64,000 nucleotides of DNA from Arthrobacter alkaliphilus (GCF_021483235.1 NZ_JAKEEC010000004.1:124001-188000), one strand, 5' to 3'. Numbered from the stretch's first letter, positions 1 through 7,985 are shown. Notes: generated from the sequence alone by a model not told the origin. Numbers and translations are program-made.

Positions 1-503
1 TTCTCGATGCAACCCCGGCCTTTATCGCCGCCGGCGTGATCGCGGTGTTCGTCGTGCAGCTGATCCGCGGAACCGGCCAGGCCCAGCGGCTCGAATCGAC
101 GCTTGGCAGCTGCGTCGGCGTCCTCCTGAGTTGCGTTGGCGCCGGCTGGATTGCGGGGGAGAGGTTCAACGGGATCAAGGAAATGGTGTTGGTTGCCGCC
201 CTCAGCGCCGCTGTGGCCCTCCTCGCCGGCTTGTTGCGCTGGCCAGACCGGGTCGTGGCACCCTTGGGCATCGTGGCCGCCGGGCTGGTTGCGCCGATGG
301 CAGGCCTGGTGTTCTCCAATATCGCGATTATGGCTGCCATCGTGGTGGGCGTCGTCATCGGATCGGTCCTGGTCAGTTTCCGCCGGATGGTGACGCTTCG
401 GCTCGGCCGCCTGAACTTCCCGGCTGTCCTGGGAATGGGCGTAGCCCCCGTCTGGGCGGTTGGAGCCCTGTCTTACTTCATCGACAAACTACTCATCTTC
501 TAG
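1..503 (+). CDS. integral membrane protein, 5' end outside window
   Basis: The frame is open from the first bases of the window (codons start at base 3), so the gene begins upstream. The visible part, about 166 residues, is almost entirely hydrophobic helices separated by short Arg/Lys loops (for example FRRMVTLRLGRL near the end). I count about five membrane segments. I recognise no catalytic motif and cannot name the family. A GTG at 36 could serve as a start but would cut into the first hydrophobic helix, so a start before the window is more likely. It ends 16 bases before a very small membrane-peptide gene, which suggests the two are co-transcribed. Confidence 0.6.
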   Translation, partial: LDATPAFIAAGVIAVFVVQLIRGTGQAQRLESTLGSCVGVLLSCVGAGWIAGERFNGIKEMVLVAALSAAVALLAGLLRWPDRVVAPLGIVAAGLVAPMAGLVFSNIAIMAAIVVGVVIGSVLVSFRRMVTLRLGRLNFPAVLGMGVAPVWAVGALSYFIDKLLIF

Positions 504-519
504 CGGTTAGGATGGCATC

Positions 520-633
520 ATGTCCGTACTTGCATTTGAAATCTTCTTCCTCGTCCTCCTCGGCCTGGCCAGCCTCTCGATGGCCTGGTTCGCTGGTTTT
601 GTCGTCTACCGTCTCTTCAAAGGCCAGAAGTAG
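520..633 (+). CDS. 37-residue single-span membrane peptide
   Basis: This short frame begins at an ATG (520) 16 bases after the preceding stop and encodes 37 residues. About 22 of them are hydrophobic, with aromatic residues in the helix, and it ends in a basic tail (VVYRLFKGQK), the usual pattern of a one-helix membrane peptide with its C-terminus inside the cell. There is no strong ribosome binding site, only GGTTAGGATGG just upstream. It sits between a membrane protein and a nitrobindin-like gene on the same strand. Function is unknown. Composition and position support it being real, but a chance frame cannot be excluded at this size. Confidence 0.5.
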   Translation: MSVLAFEIFFLVLLGLASLSMAWFAGFVVYRLFKGQK

Positions 634-687
634 AACTCCGGCAGCTTCTGTTCCACTTGTGCCCTCCGGTCCACTGAGGTAAATGCT

Positions 688-1287
688 GTGCCCATCGAAA
701 TCCCTACCGACCTGACACCCGAATTGGTACCCCTTTCCTGGCTCATTGGCGAGTGGGAAGGCCGGGGGCGGCTTGGAAGCGGTGACGAAGACTCGGAGCA
801 CTTCATCCAGCACGTCTCCTTCACGCACCACGGCCTGCCCTACCTGGAGTACCGGGCGGAAAGCTGGCTTAGCGACGAGGACGGCACCAAGTTGCGCCCT
901 CTCACCGTGGAAACAGGTTTCTGGGCGCTGGAGCGGAAAATGCTCGACGCCGACGGCGGTCCCGGGCTGATTCCCGCGGAGATGGTCCCGGTCTTGAAAA
1001 CCGCCGACGACGTCGAGGCGCACCGGAACGCCGACGGCGGGTTCGACATCACTGTGACCATCGCCCATCCCGGGGGCATCAGTGAGCTGTACTACGGCCA
1101 AATCAAGGGCCCGCAGATCCAGATGAGCACCGATATGGTGATGCGCGGCGGGCACTCCAAGGAATACACTGCGGCCACACGCATCTTCGGCCTCGTGGAC
1201 GGCAATCTGCTGTGGCGCTGGGATGTGGCCACTCCGGGTAAGTCGCTCGAGGCCCATGCTTCGGCTTTCCTGAACAAGCTCTCCTAG
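688..1287 (+). CDS. nitrobindin-like FABP-family protein (heme-binding beta-barrel)
   Basis: A 199-residue soluble protein of the DUF1794/THAP4-like nitrobindin family, small ten-stranded beta-barrels that in characterised members bind ferric heme and react with nitric oxide or peroxynitrite. The family signature GxWxGxG appears as GEWEGRG near residue 20. The ending SAFLNKLS and the aromatic-rich strands fit the fold, and length is typical for actinobacterial members. Translation most likely starts at GTG 688. No paired regulator is visible. Heme binding is inferred from the family; I did not confirm the distal axial histidine by alignment. Confidence 0.8.
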   Translation: MPIEIPTDLTPELVPLSWLIGEWEGRGRLGSGDEDSEHFIQHVSFTHHGLPYLEYRAESWLSDEDGTKLRPLTVETGFWALERKMLDADGGPGLIPAEMVPVLKTADDVEAHRNADGGFDITVTIAHPGGISELYYGQIKGPQIQMSTDMVMRGGHSKEYTAATRIFGLVDGNLLWRWDVATPGKSLEAHASAFLNKLS

Positions 1288-1374
1288 GAGTGCTTGTCCA
1301 TTAGCTTCACGGTCTCACCGAAGAGGTCTCACTGAACGTCCCGTTTCGCCGTTCGAACCAAAGGGGAGCAGCAA

Positions 1375-2097
1375 GTGAACGAAGCAACAAAGCCTGCCAG
1401 CTATGACGATCTCAAGGCCGTCTTTTTCAACGGGACCCTCAAGCCATCGCCGCAAGTGAGCAACACTGACGGACTGATCGCGATCAGCCGGCGCATCATG
1501 GAAAAGCAGGGCGTCAGCACGCGCGTGATCCGGACGGTGGACCACGATATTGCCGCCGGGGTGTACCCGGACATGCGCGAACACGGCTGGGCCACGGATG
1601 AATGGCCGGAGCTGTATCCGGCAGTGCTTGAGGCCGACATCGTGGTGGTTGCGGGTCCCATCTGGCTTGGCGACAATTCCTCCCAGACCAAGAAGCTCAT
1701 CGAGCGGCTCTACGCCCATTCGGGCCAGCTCAACAGCAAGGGCCAGTGGGCGTACTACCCCAAGGTCGGCGGCTGCCTGATCACGGGCAACGAAGACGGC
1801 ATCAAGCACTGTGCCATGAATGTTTTGTACAGCCTCCAGCACGTCGGCTTCACCATTCCGCCCCAGGCCGACGCCGGCTGGATTGGCCCGGTCGGCCCGG
1901 GGCCGAGCTACCTCGACGAAGGATCCGGCGGACCCGAGAGCGATTTCACCAACAGGAACACCACCTTCATGACCTGGAACCTGCTCCACTGCGCCCGGAT
2001 GCTCAAGGACGCAGGCGGCATTCCTGCGTACGGCAACCTTCCAGACGAATGGAAAGCCGGCACGCGCTTCGATTTTGAAAACCCGGAATACCGCTGA
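1375..2097 (+). CDS. flavodoxin-like / NAD(P)H-dependent FMN reductase family protein
   Basis: A 240-residue protein with a flavodoxin-type fold. The N-terminal strand reads LKAVFFNGTLKPSPQVSNT, matching the phosphate-binding loop of FMN reductases, and ADIVVVAGPIWLGDNSSQTKKLIERL matches the second flavin-contacting loop (xxPIWxGxxxxxxKxxIER). It probably binds FMN and reduces quinones, iron or other acceptors in the cytosol; the substrate cannot be told from sequence. GTG 1375 follows an AGGGGAGCAGCAA ribosome binding region. The next gene on the same strand starts 22 bases after its stop, so they may form one unit. Confidence 0.8.
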   Translation: MNEATKPASYDDLKAVFFNGTLKPSPQVSNTDGLIAISRRIMEKQGVSTRVIRTVDHDIAAGVYPDMREHGWATDEWPELYPAVLEADIVVVAGPIWLGDNSSQTKKLIERLYAHSGQLNSKGQWAYYPKVGGCLITGNEDGIKHCAMNVLYSLQHVGFTIPPQADAGWIGPVGPGPSYLDEGSGGPESDFTNRNTTFMTWNLLHCARMLKDAGGIPAYGNLPDEWKAGTRFDFENPEYR

Positions 2098-2119
2098 GCC
2101 CCGAGGACTTCTACTACAT

Positions 2120-3205
2120 ATGACTTACAAGAGCCCCCTATTGTCGCGCCCAGGAGCTGTAGAAGGCGGCGGCGAGGACTCCGGCGTCGCGGCGCACTAC
2201 GGCCAGCCCTTGCCTGAGCAGCGCGCACTCGCCGCGGGCACCGCCGTCGTCGATCTTTCCTATCGGGGCGTTGTTACGGTCACCGGACCGGATCGCCTGA
2301 GCTGGCTCAATACTCTTTCCTCGCAGCACCTGACCAACCTCCAGCCGGGCGTCTCGAGCGAACTGCTGCTCCTGACCATCCAGGGCCGCATCGAGTTCGA
2401 TGCCCGCGTGGTGGACGACGGCGGGACCACCTGGCTGCTGGTCGAGGCCGCGGAGGCTGCCCCGCTGGCGGAGTGGCTCAACAAAATGCGGTTCATGCTG
2501 CGCGTCGAGGTGGCCGACGTGTCTTCCGATTGGGCCGTCGTCGGCTCGACGAAACCTGTTGACGACTGGTCCGGGCGGCTCGTTTGGGAGGATCCGTGGC
2601 CGCACGTCGGCGTCGGCGGCTATTCGTACAGTGTGGTCGAGGAAGGCTCCCATCCCGGCCTTGACCGTCCTTGGTTCGAATACCTCATTCCCGCCGCCGA
2701 GCTTGAAACGGCCGTCGAGGGTATGGCCCTGGCCGGTTCGTTGGCCGCGGAGGCGCTCCGCATAGCCGCCTGGCGTCCACGGCTCGGCGCGGAGACCGAT
2801 GAGAAGACCATTCCGCATGAGCTCGATCTCCTCCGGACCTCGGTCCACTTGGCCAAGGGCTGCTACAAGGGCCAGGAAACCATCGCCCGCGTCCACAACC
2901 TGGGACACCCGCCGCGGCGGCTCGTTTTCCTGCAATTGGACGGCTCGCAGCACACCCTTCCGGCGCCGGGGAGCGTCATATTTGCCGGGGAACGCAAGGT
3001 GGGTACGCTGACATCTGTGGCCCAGCACTTCGAGATGGGACCGGTAGGCCTGGCCCTGATCAAGCGGTCCGTAGACCCGCACGAAGTGCTGACCGTGCTG
3101 GACGGCGAGGAGCCCTATCCGGCCGCCCAGGAAGTAATCGTTGCGCCCGACGCCGGACAAGTGGTGGGGCGTCAGACCGGATTCCTGAAGGGACCCCATC
3201 GATGA
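2120..3205 (+). CDS. ygfZ: YgfZ/GcvT-like folate-binding protein (Fe-S cluster related)
   Basis: A 361-residue protein of the YgfZ/CAF17 family, which resembles glycine-cleavage T-protein, binds folate and helps repair or assemble some Fe-S enzymes. The family hallmark KGCYxGQE is present as KGCYKGQETIARVHN around residues 250-265. The N-terminal aminomethyltransferase-like domain (LSWLNTLSSQHLTNLQPG) and a C-terminal barrel (VGTLTSVAQHFEMGPVGLALIKR) follow the expected order. I chose ATG 2120 because upstream in-frame codons overlap the previous gene. Its TGA overlaps the ATG of the ankyrin gene by four bases, implying translational coupling. Confidence 0.85.
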   Translation: MTYKSPLLSRPGAVEGGGEDSGVAAHYGQPLPEQRALAAGTAVVDLSYRGVVTVTGPDRLSWLNTLSSQHLTNLQPGVSSELLLLTIQGRIEFDARVVDDGGTTWLLVEAAEAAPLAEWLNKMRFMLRVEVADVSSDWAVVGSTKPVDDWSGRLVWEDPWPHVGVGGYSYSVVEEGSHPGLDRPWFEYLIPAAELETAVEGMALAGSLAAEALRIAAWRPRLGAETDEKTIPHELDLLRTSVHLAKGCYKGQETIARVHNLGHPPRRLVFLQLDGSQHTLPAPGSVIFAGERKVGTLTSVAQHFEMGPVGLALIKRSVDPHEVLTVLDGEEPYPAAQEVIVAPDAGQVVGRQTGFLKGPHR

Positions 3206-3615
3206 GTGAAACGACGGGCGCTGAAGCCCAAGCGACGGGCGCCGACGAGGAGGCCATTGCCTTGGCGCACACCTTGTTTGACGCCGCCAGGGAAGGCAAT
3301 TCGGAGCTCCTGCGAAGCTACCTCAAGGCCGGTGCGCCGGCTGGAATGCGAACTGCCGCGGGCGACTCCCTGCTGATGCTCGCCGCTTACCATGGCCATG
3401 CTGAAACCGTCCAGCTCCTGCTGCACCACGGCGCGGACGCGAACGCAGCCAACGATCGAGGCCAGACGCCGTTGGCGGGAGCCGTCTTCAAGGGCTACGG
3501 CGACGTGGCCCGGGTTCTGATTGACGCCGGAGCAGATCCCGACGCCGGGGCGCCCACAGCGCGCGACGCCGCCCGGATGTTTGGCCGCACGGAGATTCTC
3601 GAACTGCTCGGCTAG
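3202..3615 (+). CDS. ankyrin-repeat protein
   Basis: A 137-residue cytosolic protein built of ankyrin repeats. Visible repeat units include GDSLLMLAAYHGHAETVQLLLHHG (residues about 53-75), NDRGQTPLAGAVFKGYGDVARVLIDAG and a partial C-terminal unit (ARDAARMFGRTEILELL), with a degenerate first repeat (FDAAREGNSELLRSYLKAGA). Such proteins are binding scaffolds; the partner is unknown. Its ATG overlaps the stop of the YgfZ-like gene (ATGA), so the two are probably made together. Whether it interacts with the YgfZ-like protein is inference. Confidence 0.85.
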   Translation: MSETTGAEAQATGADEEAIALAHTLFDAAREGNSELLRSYLKAGAPAGMRTAAGDSLLMLAAYHGHAETVQLLLHHGADANAANDRGQTPLAGAVFKGYGDVARVLIDAGADPDAGAPTARDAARMFGRTEILELLG

Positions 3616-3634
3616 GCTTCCGGGCTCACTCCAT

Positions 3635-3694
3635 TTCGACGGTTCCCCGCGCACTCGACGCCCGCATGCATCTAGTGCGCAGGGAACCGTCGAA
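3635..3694. repeat. 21-bp inverted repeat, long intergenic hairpin
   Basis: Arms at 3635-3655 and 3674-3694 are complementary at 20 of 21 positions (one C/A mismatch) around an 18-base loop. It starts 20 bases after the ankyrin stop and ends well before padR. There is no T-run after either arm, so it is not a textbook terminator, though it would form a very stable RNA hairpin. It may end or protect the upstream transcript. Confidence 0.7.
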
Positions 3695-3704
3695 CCGGGC
3701 AAGG

Positions 3705-3748
3705 TTGCAACCATATATCCCATGTGGAATAGTTGTGGTGGAATAGTT
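3705..3748 (+). promoter_or_regulatory. padR promoter with tandem 11-bp direct repeats
   Basis: TTGCAA (3705-3710) and AATAGT (3728-3733) are 17 bases apart and match sigma-70-type boxes at four of six positions each. Overlapping and following the -10 is a perfect direct repeat, GTGGAATAGTT at 3724-3734 and 3738-3748 (14-base period), directly before the GGAGG ribosome binding site. The placement suits an autorepressor site, but binding by PadR is inference. Confidence 0.4.
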
Positions 3749-3765
3749 CGCACGGAGGTAGCAAT

Positions 3766-4326
3766 ATGGCACGGGCCGCACTGACTCCGTTGGGTGTCGC
3801 CGCACTGGCCCTCCTTGTCGAGGCGCCGATGCATCCGTATGAGATGTACCAGCTCCTGATGGCCCGCCACGAGGACCGCTTGGTCAAAGTCCGGCCCGGT
3901 ACGCTGTACCACGCCGTCGGCCGCTTGGAAGAGGCGGGGTGGGTCGAAGCGACCGGGATTGACCGGGCCGGCAACCGGCCGGAGCGGACCACCTACCGCA
4001 TCACCGAAACCGGCCGGGAAGCGCTGACCGAGCGCCTCCAGGACATGCTCGCCGAACCCGTGAACGAATACCCGGTCTTCCCCCACGCGATCGCCGAGGC
4101 GCACAACCTGCCGTCCGGCGTCGTACTGGAACTCCTGGACCGCCGCGTGGCGAACCTGGAAGGCCAACTGGACGTCTTGGTCCGCGGTGAAGAGGCGGTC
4201 TCCGCGAAAGGTGTCGAACGGAAGTTCTGGATCGACGTCAAGTACCAACAAACCATGCTGCGGTCTGAAATTGATTGGATCCGCGGCTTCCAGGACGATC
4301 TCCGCAGCGGGCAGTTGCCGTGGTAG
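3766..4326 (+). CDS. PadR-family transcriptional regulator
   Basis: A 186-residue regulator with an N-terminal PadR winged helix (LTPLGVAALALLVEAPMHPYEMYQLL, then VRPGTLYHAVGRLEEAGWVE for the recognition helix and wing) and a C-terminal helical dimerisation domain of the Vir_act_alpha_C type (LLDRRVANLEGQLDVLVRG to the end). PadR proteins usually repress a neighbouring gene until a small aromatic or drug-like ligand binds. ATG 3766 follows GGAGG at 3754-3758; frames upstream lack support. The exporter gene starts 48 bases downstream on the same strand, so this looks like a self-regulated regulator-exporter pair. The ligand is unknown. Confidence 0.9.
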   Translation: MARAALTPLGVAALALLVEAPMHPYEMYQLLMARHEDRLVKVRPGTLYHAVGRLEEAGWVEATGIDRAGNRPERTTYRITETGREALTERLQDMLAEPVNEYPVFPHAIAEAHNLPSGVVLELLDRRVANLEGQLDVLVRGEEAVSAKGVERKFWIDVKYQQTMLRSEIDWIRGFQDDLRSGQLPW

Positions 4327-4374
4327 CCGCCCATCCCAAGCGCCAACGTGCAAGAAAGCAGCCAAAGGAAACCC

Positions 4375-5895
4375 ATGGAAAACGTAGCTAAACCGTGGCC
4401 CGCACTGTGGTCCCTCGTGGTCGGGTTCTTCATGATCCTGATCGACACCACCATTGTCTCTGTGGCGAACCCACGGATCATGGAGGGCCTGCATACCGAC
4501 ATCAACGCCGTCATCTGGGTGACGAGCGGTTACCTCCTCGCTTACGCCGTGCCTCTGCTGATCACCGGCAGGCTTGGTGACCGCTTCGGACCGAAGAACC
4601 TCTACCTGATCGGCCTGGTGGTCTTTACACTGGCTTCGCTCTGGTGCGGGCTCTCCGGCGACATCGGCACCCTGATCGCGGCCCGGGTGGTCCAGGGCGT
4701 CGGCGCGGCCATGATGACGCCCCAAACCATGGCCGTCATCACCCGGATCTTCCCGCCGGACCGCCGGGGCGCGGCAATGGGCCTCTGGGGAGCGACGGCC
4801 GGCATGGCCATCCTCGTCGGCCCGATCCTCGGCGGCGTGTTGGTTGACGGCCTCGGCTGGCAGTGGATCTTCTTCGTCAACGTTCCGATCGGCATCGTCG
4901 CGTTCGTCCTGGTGACCCGGCTGGTACCGAAGCTGACCACGCACAGCCACAAGTTCGACGTCGTGGGCGTCCTCCTGTCCGCGGCCGGCATGTTCCTGCT
5001 GGTGTTCGGCATCCAGGAAGGCCAAAGCTACAAGTGGGGCACCGTCACCGGGCCGATCACTGTGTGGGGACTCATCATCGCGGGGCTCGTTGTGCTCGCC
5101 GTGTTCATCTTCTGGCAGTGGCTCCTGGAACGCCGCGGCGGTGAGCCCTTGCTGCCCCTTGGCCTGTTCAAAGACCGCAACTTTTCCTTGGGCAACACCA
5201 CGATCATGGCGGTGGGCTTCACCATAACGGCGTTCCCCCTGCCCACCATTTTCTACTACCAGGTAGTGCGTGGGTTGACCCCCACGCAGTCCGCGTTGCT
5301 CATGATCCCCATGGCCGTGATTTCCGGCGGGCTGGCACCTGTCGTCGGCAAGCTGATCGACCGGATCAACCCGCGCTGGTTCGCCGCCTTCGGGCTCCTC
5401 TGCTTGTCCGGTGCCCTGTTCTGGACCGGGTCCCTCCTGAAGCCGGATACCCCCATCTGGATGTTCCTGCTTCCCAGCGCCCTCCAGGGCGTGGCCAACG
5501 GTTTCATCTGGGGCCCGGTCTCGAACGCGGCCACCCGCAACCTCCCGCCGCGCTCGGCCGGCGCCGGTTCTGGCGTCTTCAACACGACCCGCCAGATCGG
5601 CGCGGTGCTGGGATCGGCCGCGATTGCGGCCCTCATCCAGTCCCGGCTCGCTGCCGAACTGCCCGCGGCGCCGCCAGGTGCTGCGCCGGCCGGCGAAGGC
5701 GGATTCACCGGGAAGTTGCCTGAATTCCTGCATGAGGCTTTCTCGACGGCGATGAGCCAGTCAGTCCTGCTCCCGGCCTTTGCGATTTTGCTGGGCGCCG
5801 CAGCGGCTTTGTTCTACGCGAAGCCCAAAGCCGTCCAGGGCTGGGGTTCCCCGGCCGCGGAGGTACCGGTGGACAGCAGCCAGCGGAGCCAGTAG
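4375..5895 (+). CDS. MFS drug/H+ antiporter, DHA2 (EmrB/QacA) type
   Basis: A 506-residue transporter with about 14 predicted membrane helices, as in the DHA2 branch of the major facilitator superfamily. Visible signatures are IDTTIVSVANPRIM in helix 1, the loop 2-3 motif GRLGDRFGPKNLYL, RVVQGVGAAMMTP in helix 4 and the antiporter motif GATAGMAILVGPILGGVLVD in helix 5. These proteins export hydrophobic or cationic compounds with proton influx. ATG 4375 is preceded by AAAGGA; an upstream GTG (4348) in frame has no comparable site. It lies directly after a PadR regulator, which probably controls it. The substrate cannot be predicted. Confidence 0.9.
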   Translation: MENVAKPWPALWSLVVGFFMILIDTTIVSVANPRIMEGLHTDINAVIWVTSGYLLAYAVPLLITGRLGDRFGPKNLYLIGLVVFTLASLWCGLSGDIGTLIAARVVQGVGAAMMTPQTMAVITRIFPPDRRGAAMGLWGATAGMAILVGPILGGVLVDGLGWQWIFFVNVPIGIVAFVLVTRLVPKLTTHSHKFDVVGVLLSAAGMFLLVFGIQEGQSYKWGTVTGPITVWGLIIAGLVVLAVFIFWQWLLERRGGEPLLPLGLFKDRNFSLGNTTIMAVGFTITAFPLPTIFYYQVVRGLTPTQSALLMIPMAVISGGLAPVVGKLIDRINPRWFAAFGLLCLSGALFWTGSLLKPDTPIWMFLLPSALQGVANGFIWGPVSNAATRNLPPRSAGAGSGVFNTTRQIGAVLGSAAIAALIQSRLAAELPAAPPGAAPAGEGGFTGKLPEFLHEAFSTAMSQSVLLPAFAILLGAAAALFYAKPKAVQGWGSPAAEVPVDSSQRSQ

Positions 5896-5906
5896 CCCGC
5901 GCGAAC

Positions 5907-5953
5907 TGGCAGCAGATGCCCCAAAACCTCGGTTTTGCGGGCATCTGCTGCCA
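5907..5953. terminator. bidirectional hairpin terminator between MFS and GNAT genes
   Basis: An inverted repeat starting TGGCAGCAGATGCCC at 5907 pairs with GGGCATCTGCTGCCA ending at 5953. Inner AAAAC/GTTTT segments extend the stem. It lies between two genes facing each other (stops at 5895 and 5975), the expected place for a shared terminator. Confidence 0.65.
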
Positions 5954-5974
5954 ACTCGCGGCCGGGAGTTGGCG

Positions 5975-6706
5975 TCAGCGGAGTAGGACGGAGGTGTGGA
6001 TGCCGCCGTCGACGAAGCCCAGCTTTCGGGCAAGGGCCATGGAGCCCCGGTTGTCCAGTGCCGTGCGCCATTGCAGCGTCAGGCCTGAAGCGAGTGCCTC
6101 GTGGGCGGCAATCGAGGCAGCCAGGGTTCCGAGTCCTTGGCGGCGCAATTCCGGCGGCACCAGGACGCCCATGTCGGCGAGGATTCCTTGCCATTCCGCA
6201 TAGGCGCCGCAGGCCACCGGCTTGCGGTCCGCTTCATTGCCGTCCATCACAGTGAAATGGTGGTCCATCCTCGAGAGATGGACTTCGTTGACGTCGTCCG
6301 GCGGGCATAGGCCCTCCAATTCGATTGCCTCCGGATGTCCATGCGAGACCGTGACTTCGGCTCCCGGCTGGAAGAGGGGAAGGTCGTCGGCGAACAGCAG
6401 CGCCGACGTTCCGAGTCCGTGCCCGCCGTGTTCACGGCTGATCCGCAGCAGTTCGGAATGCTCACTGAGTTGATCGTCCGAGAGTTCGACGGCGGCGGCC
6501 ACCGCCCATGGGGGAGCCACCAACGCGGAGCGGCCAAAGAGCCTGACGAACGTGATGGACTGGGCGTCTTCGTCTTCCCTTACGAGCCGCTCGCCGTGGC
6601 GTGCGGCAGGTGAGCCGGAGACGAAACTGAACGCTTCGTCGTCGAACCCTAAATGTCGGGCCCAAGCCAGCAGCACAATTTCGGCCGATCCAGCATCAAA
6701 TTCCAT
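5975..6706 (-). CDS. GNAT-family N-acetyltransferase
   Basis: A 243-residue protein with a C-terminal GNAT fold. The acetyl-CoA binding motif A appears as GVLVPPELRRQGLGTLAASIAAHEAL (RRQGLG fits R/Q-x-x-G-x-G), followed by LQWRTALDNRGSMALARKLGFVDGG, the typical motif B with its N/G-rich turn. The N-terminal 130 residues are less conserved and may form a separate recognition domain. The substrate is unknown; relatives acetylate amines, antibiotics or protein N-termini. The gene faces the MFS exporter and is followed upstream by pfkA on the same strand. Confidence 0.8.
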   Translation of the reverse strand: MEFDAGSAEIVLLAWARHLGFDDEAFSFVSGSPAARHGERLVREDEDAQSITFVRLFGRSALVAPPWAVAAAVELSDDQLSEHSELLRISREHGGHGLGTSALLFADDLPLFQPGAEVTVSHGHPEAIELEGLCPPDDVNEVHLSRMDHHFTVMDGNEADRKPVACGAYAEWQGILADMGVLVPPELRRQGLGTLAASIAAHEALASGLTLQWRTALDNRGSMALARKLGFVDGGIHTSVLLR

Positions 6707-6736
6707 GACATTGAGTCTATGCAGTCCTGGAAAAGG

Positions 6737-6776
6737 AAGGAGCAGGCAGGCACCCGGTGGTGCCTGCCTGCTCCTT
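6737..6776 (-). terminator. pfkA terminator
   Basis: A perfect 18-bp stem (arms 6737-6754 and 6759-6776, four-base loop) lies just past the pfkA stop. Read on the minus strand it is followed by CCTTTTCC, giving a short U-rich stretch. It also sits immediately before the ATG of the GNAT gene, separating the two. Confidence 0.75.
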
Positions 6777-6804
6777 TGATGAACCTGTCCTGTGAAGAGC
6801 CCGC

Positions 6805-7830
6805 TCAGCCGAACAGCACAGCGGCTTCGTCGTAGCGGTGCTGCGGGACGGTCTTGAGCTTGCCCAGGGCGGCTTCGAAGCCCACGTGCTCGATGTCCGT
6901 GCCCTTGAGGGCCACCATGGTTCCCCAGCGTCCTTCCACGACCGAATCGATGGCGGCCATTCCCAGGCGGGTGGCCAGCACCCGGTCAAAGGCCGAGGGA
7001 ACGCCGCCGCGCTGGATGTGGCCGAGGATCGTGGCGCGGGTCTCGATGCCGGTGCGGGCTTCGACCTCGGGGGCGAGTTGGTCCGCGATGCCACCTAGGC
7101 GGGGCCGGCCGAAGGTGTCGAGTCCGCGTTCGGAGTGCGGGGCTTCCATGTGCTCGGGAACAAAGCCCTCAGCGACGACAATCAGCGGTGCACGGCCGCG
7201 GTCGTGGGCTTCCTTGACCCACTCGGTGATCTGCTCGATGCTGACCTTCTGCTCCGGGATCAGGATGGCGTGGGCGCCGGCAGCCATGCCCGCGTGCAGG
7301 GCGATCCAGCCGACATGGCGGCCCATGACTTCGGCGATCATGCAGCGGTGGTGGGATTCTCCGGTGGTGCGCAGCCGGTCGATGGCCTCGGTGGCGATCT
7401 GGACCGCGGTGTCGAAACCGAAGGTGTAGTCGGTGGCGTCGAGATCGTTGTCCACGGTCTTGGGGACGCCCACGATCTTCAAACCGGCGTCGGTGAGGCG
7501 CTTCGCGGCGGCCAAGGTGCCTTCGCCGCCGATCGCGATGATGGCGTCGATGCCGAGGCGGTCCATGTGGGCCTTGATGACGTCCGGCCCGCCGCCGTTC
7601 TCGAATGGGTTGGTGCGGGACGTGCCAAGGATGGTTCCACCCTGCTTGGCAATACCGCGGACCATGGTGCGGGGAATGTCGATGACGTCGCCCTCCACGA
7701 CGCCTCGCCAACCGTCCCGGAAACCGACGAATTCCTGGCCGTGGATGGCGATGCCCTTGAGGACGGCGCCGCGGATGACGGCGTTAAGTCCGGGGCAGTC
7801 GCCACCGCTGGTAAGGATTCCAATTTTCAT
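6805..7830 (-). CDS. pfkA: 6-phosphofructokinase, probably ATP-dependent
   Basis: Phosphorylates fructose 6-phosphate to fructose 1,6-bisphosphate in glycolysis. The 341 residues carry the nucleotide loop ILTSGGDCPGLNAVIRG at the N-terminus, GGEGT at 101-105, PKTVDND at 123-129 with the catalytic Asp127, and the substrate loop AEVMGRHVGW. Gly104 is the residue typical of ATP-using enzymes, while Lys124 is typical of pyrophosphate-using and mixed group III enzymes. The combination G104/K124 is usual in actinobacterial ATP-PFKs. A TAGAAT -10 lies 60 bases upstream and a strong hairpin terminator follows, so it is probably a single-gene unit. Confidence 0.95.
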   Translation of the reverse strand: MKIGILTSGGDCPGLNAVIRGAVLKGIAIHGQEFVGFRDGWRGVVEGDVIDIPRTMVRGIAKQGGTILGTSRTNPFENGGGPDVIKAHMDRLGIDAIIAIGGEGTLAAAKRLTDAGLKIVGVPKTVDNDLDATDYTFGFDTAVQIATEAIDRLRTTGESHHRCMIAEVMGRHVGWIALHAGMAAGAHAILIPEQKVSIEQITEWVKEAHDRGRAPLIVVAEGFVPEHMEAPHSERGLDTFGRPRLGGIADQLAPEVEARTGIETRATILGHIQRGGVPSAFDRVLATRLGMAAIDSVVEGRWGTMVALKGTDIEHVGFEAALGKLKTVPQHRYDEAAVLFG

Positions 7831-7889
7831 GAGGGCTCAAATCCTGGCTAGGAGGTACACGTGCAGAGCGCCACGCTGAGCTCACCATG

Positions 7890-7920
7890 ATTCTATGGGG
7901 CAATGTGGGGTAGGACACAA
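7890..7920 (-). promoter_or_regulatory. predicted pfkA promoter
   Basis: On the minus strand TAGAAT (complement of 7890-7895) is a five-of-six match to the -10 box, with a weak TTGTGT (7915-7920) 19 bases upstream. Transcription would start about 50 bases before the pfkA ATG. Confidence 0.35.
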
Positions 7921-7985
7921 ACCGTGACCGTCCCGGTTGAGGCTTTCGAAACAACCGGGAAACAGCCGGAGAAAGCTTGGTTGTG

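Noticed and set aside
3172-5733. Very long minus-strand open frame opposite the YgfZ, ankyrin, PadR and MFS genes
   Set aside because: It mirrors well-recognised plus-strand genes; GC-rich third positions keep the opposite frame open. Its translation is low-complexity and matches no family.
7932-7959. CCCGGTTG/CAACCGGG hairpin as terminator of the PspC operon
   Set aside because: Eight-pair stem, 12-base loop, no U-run; too weak to list as a feature.
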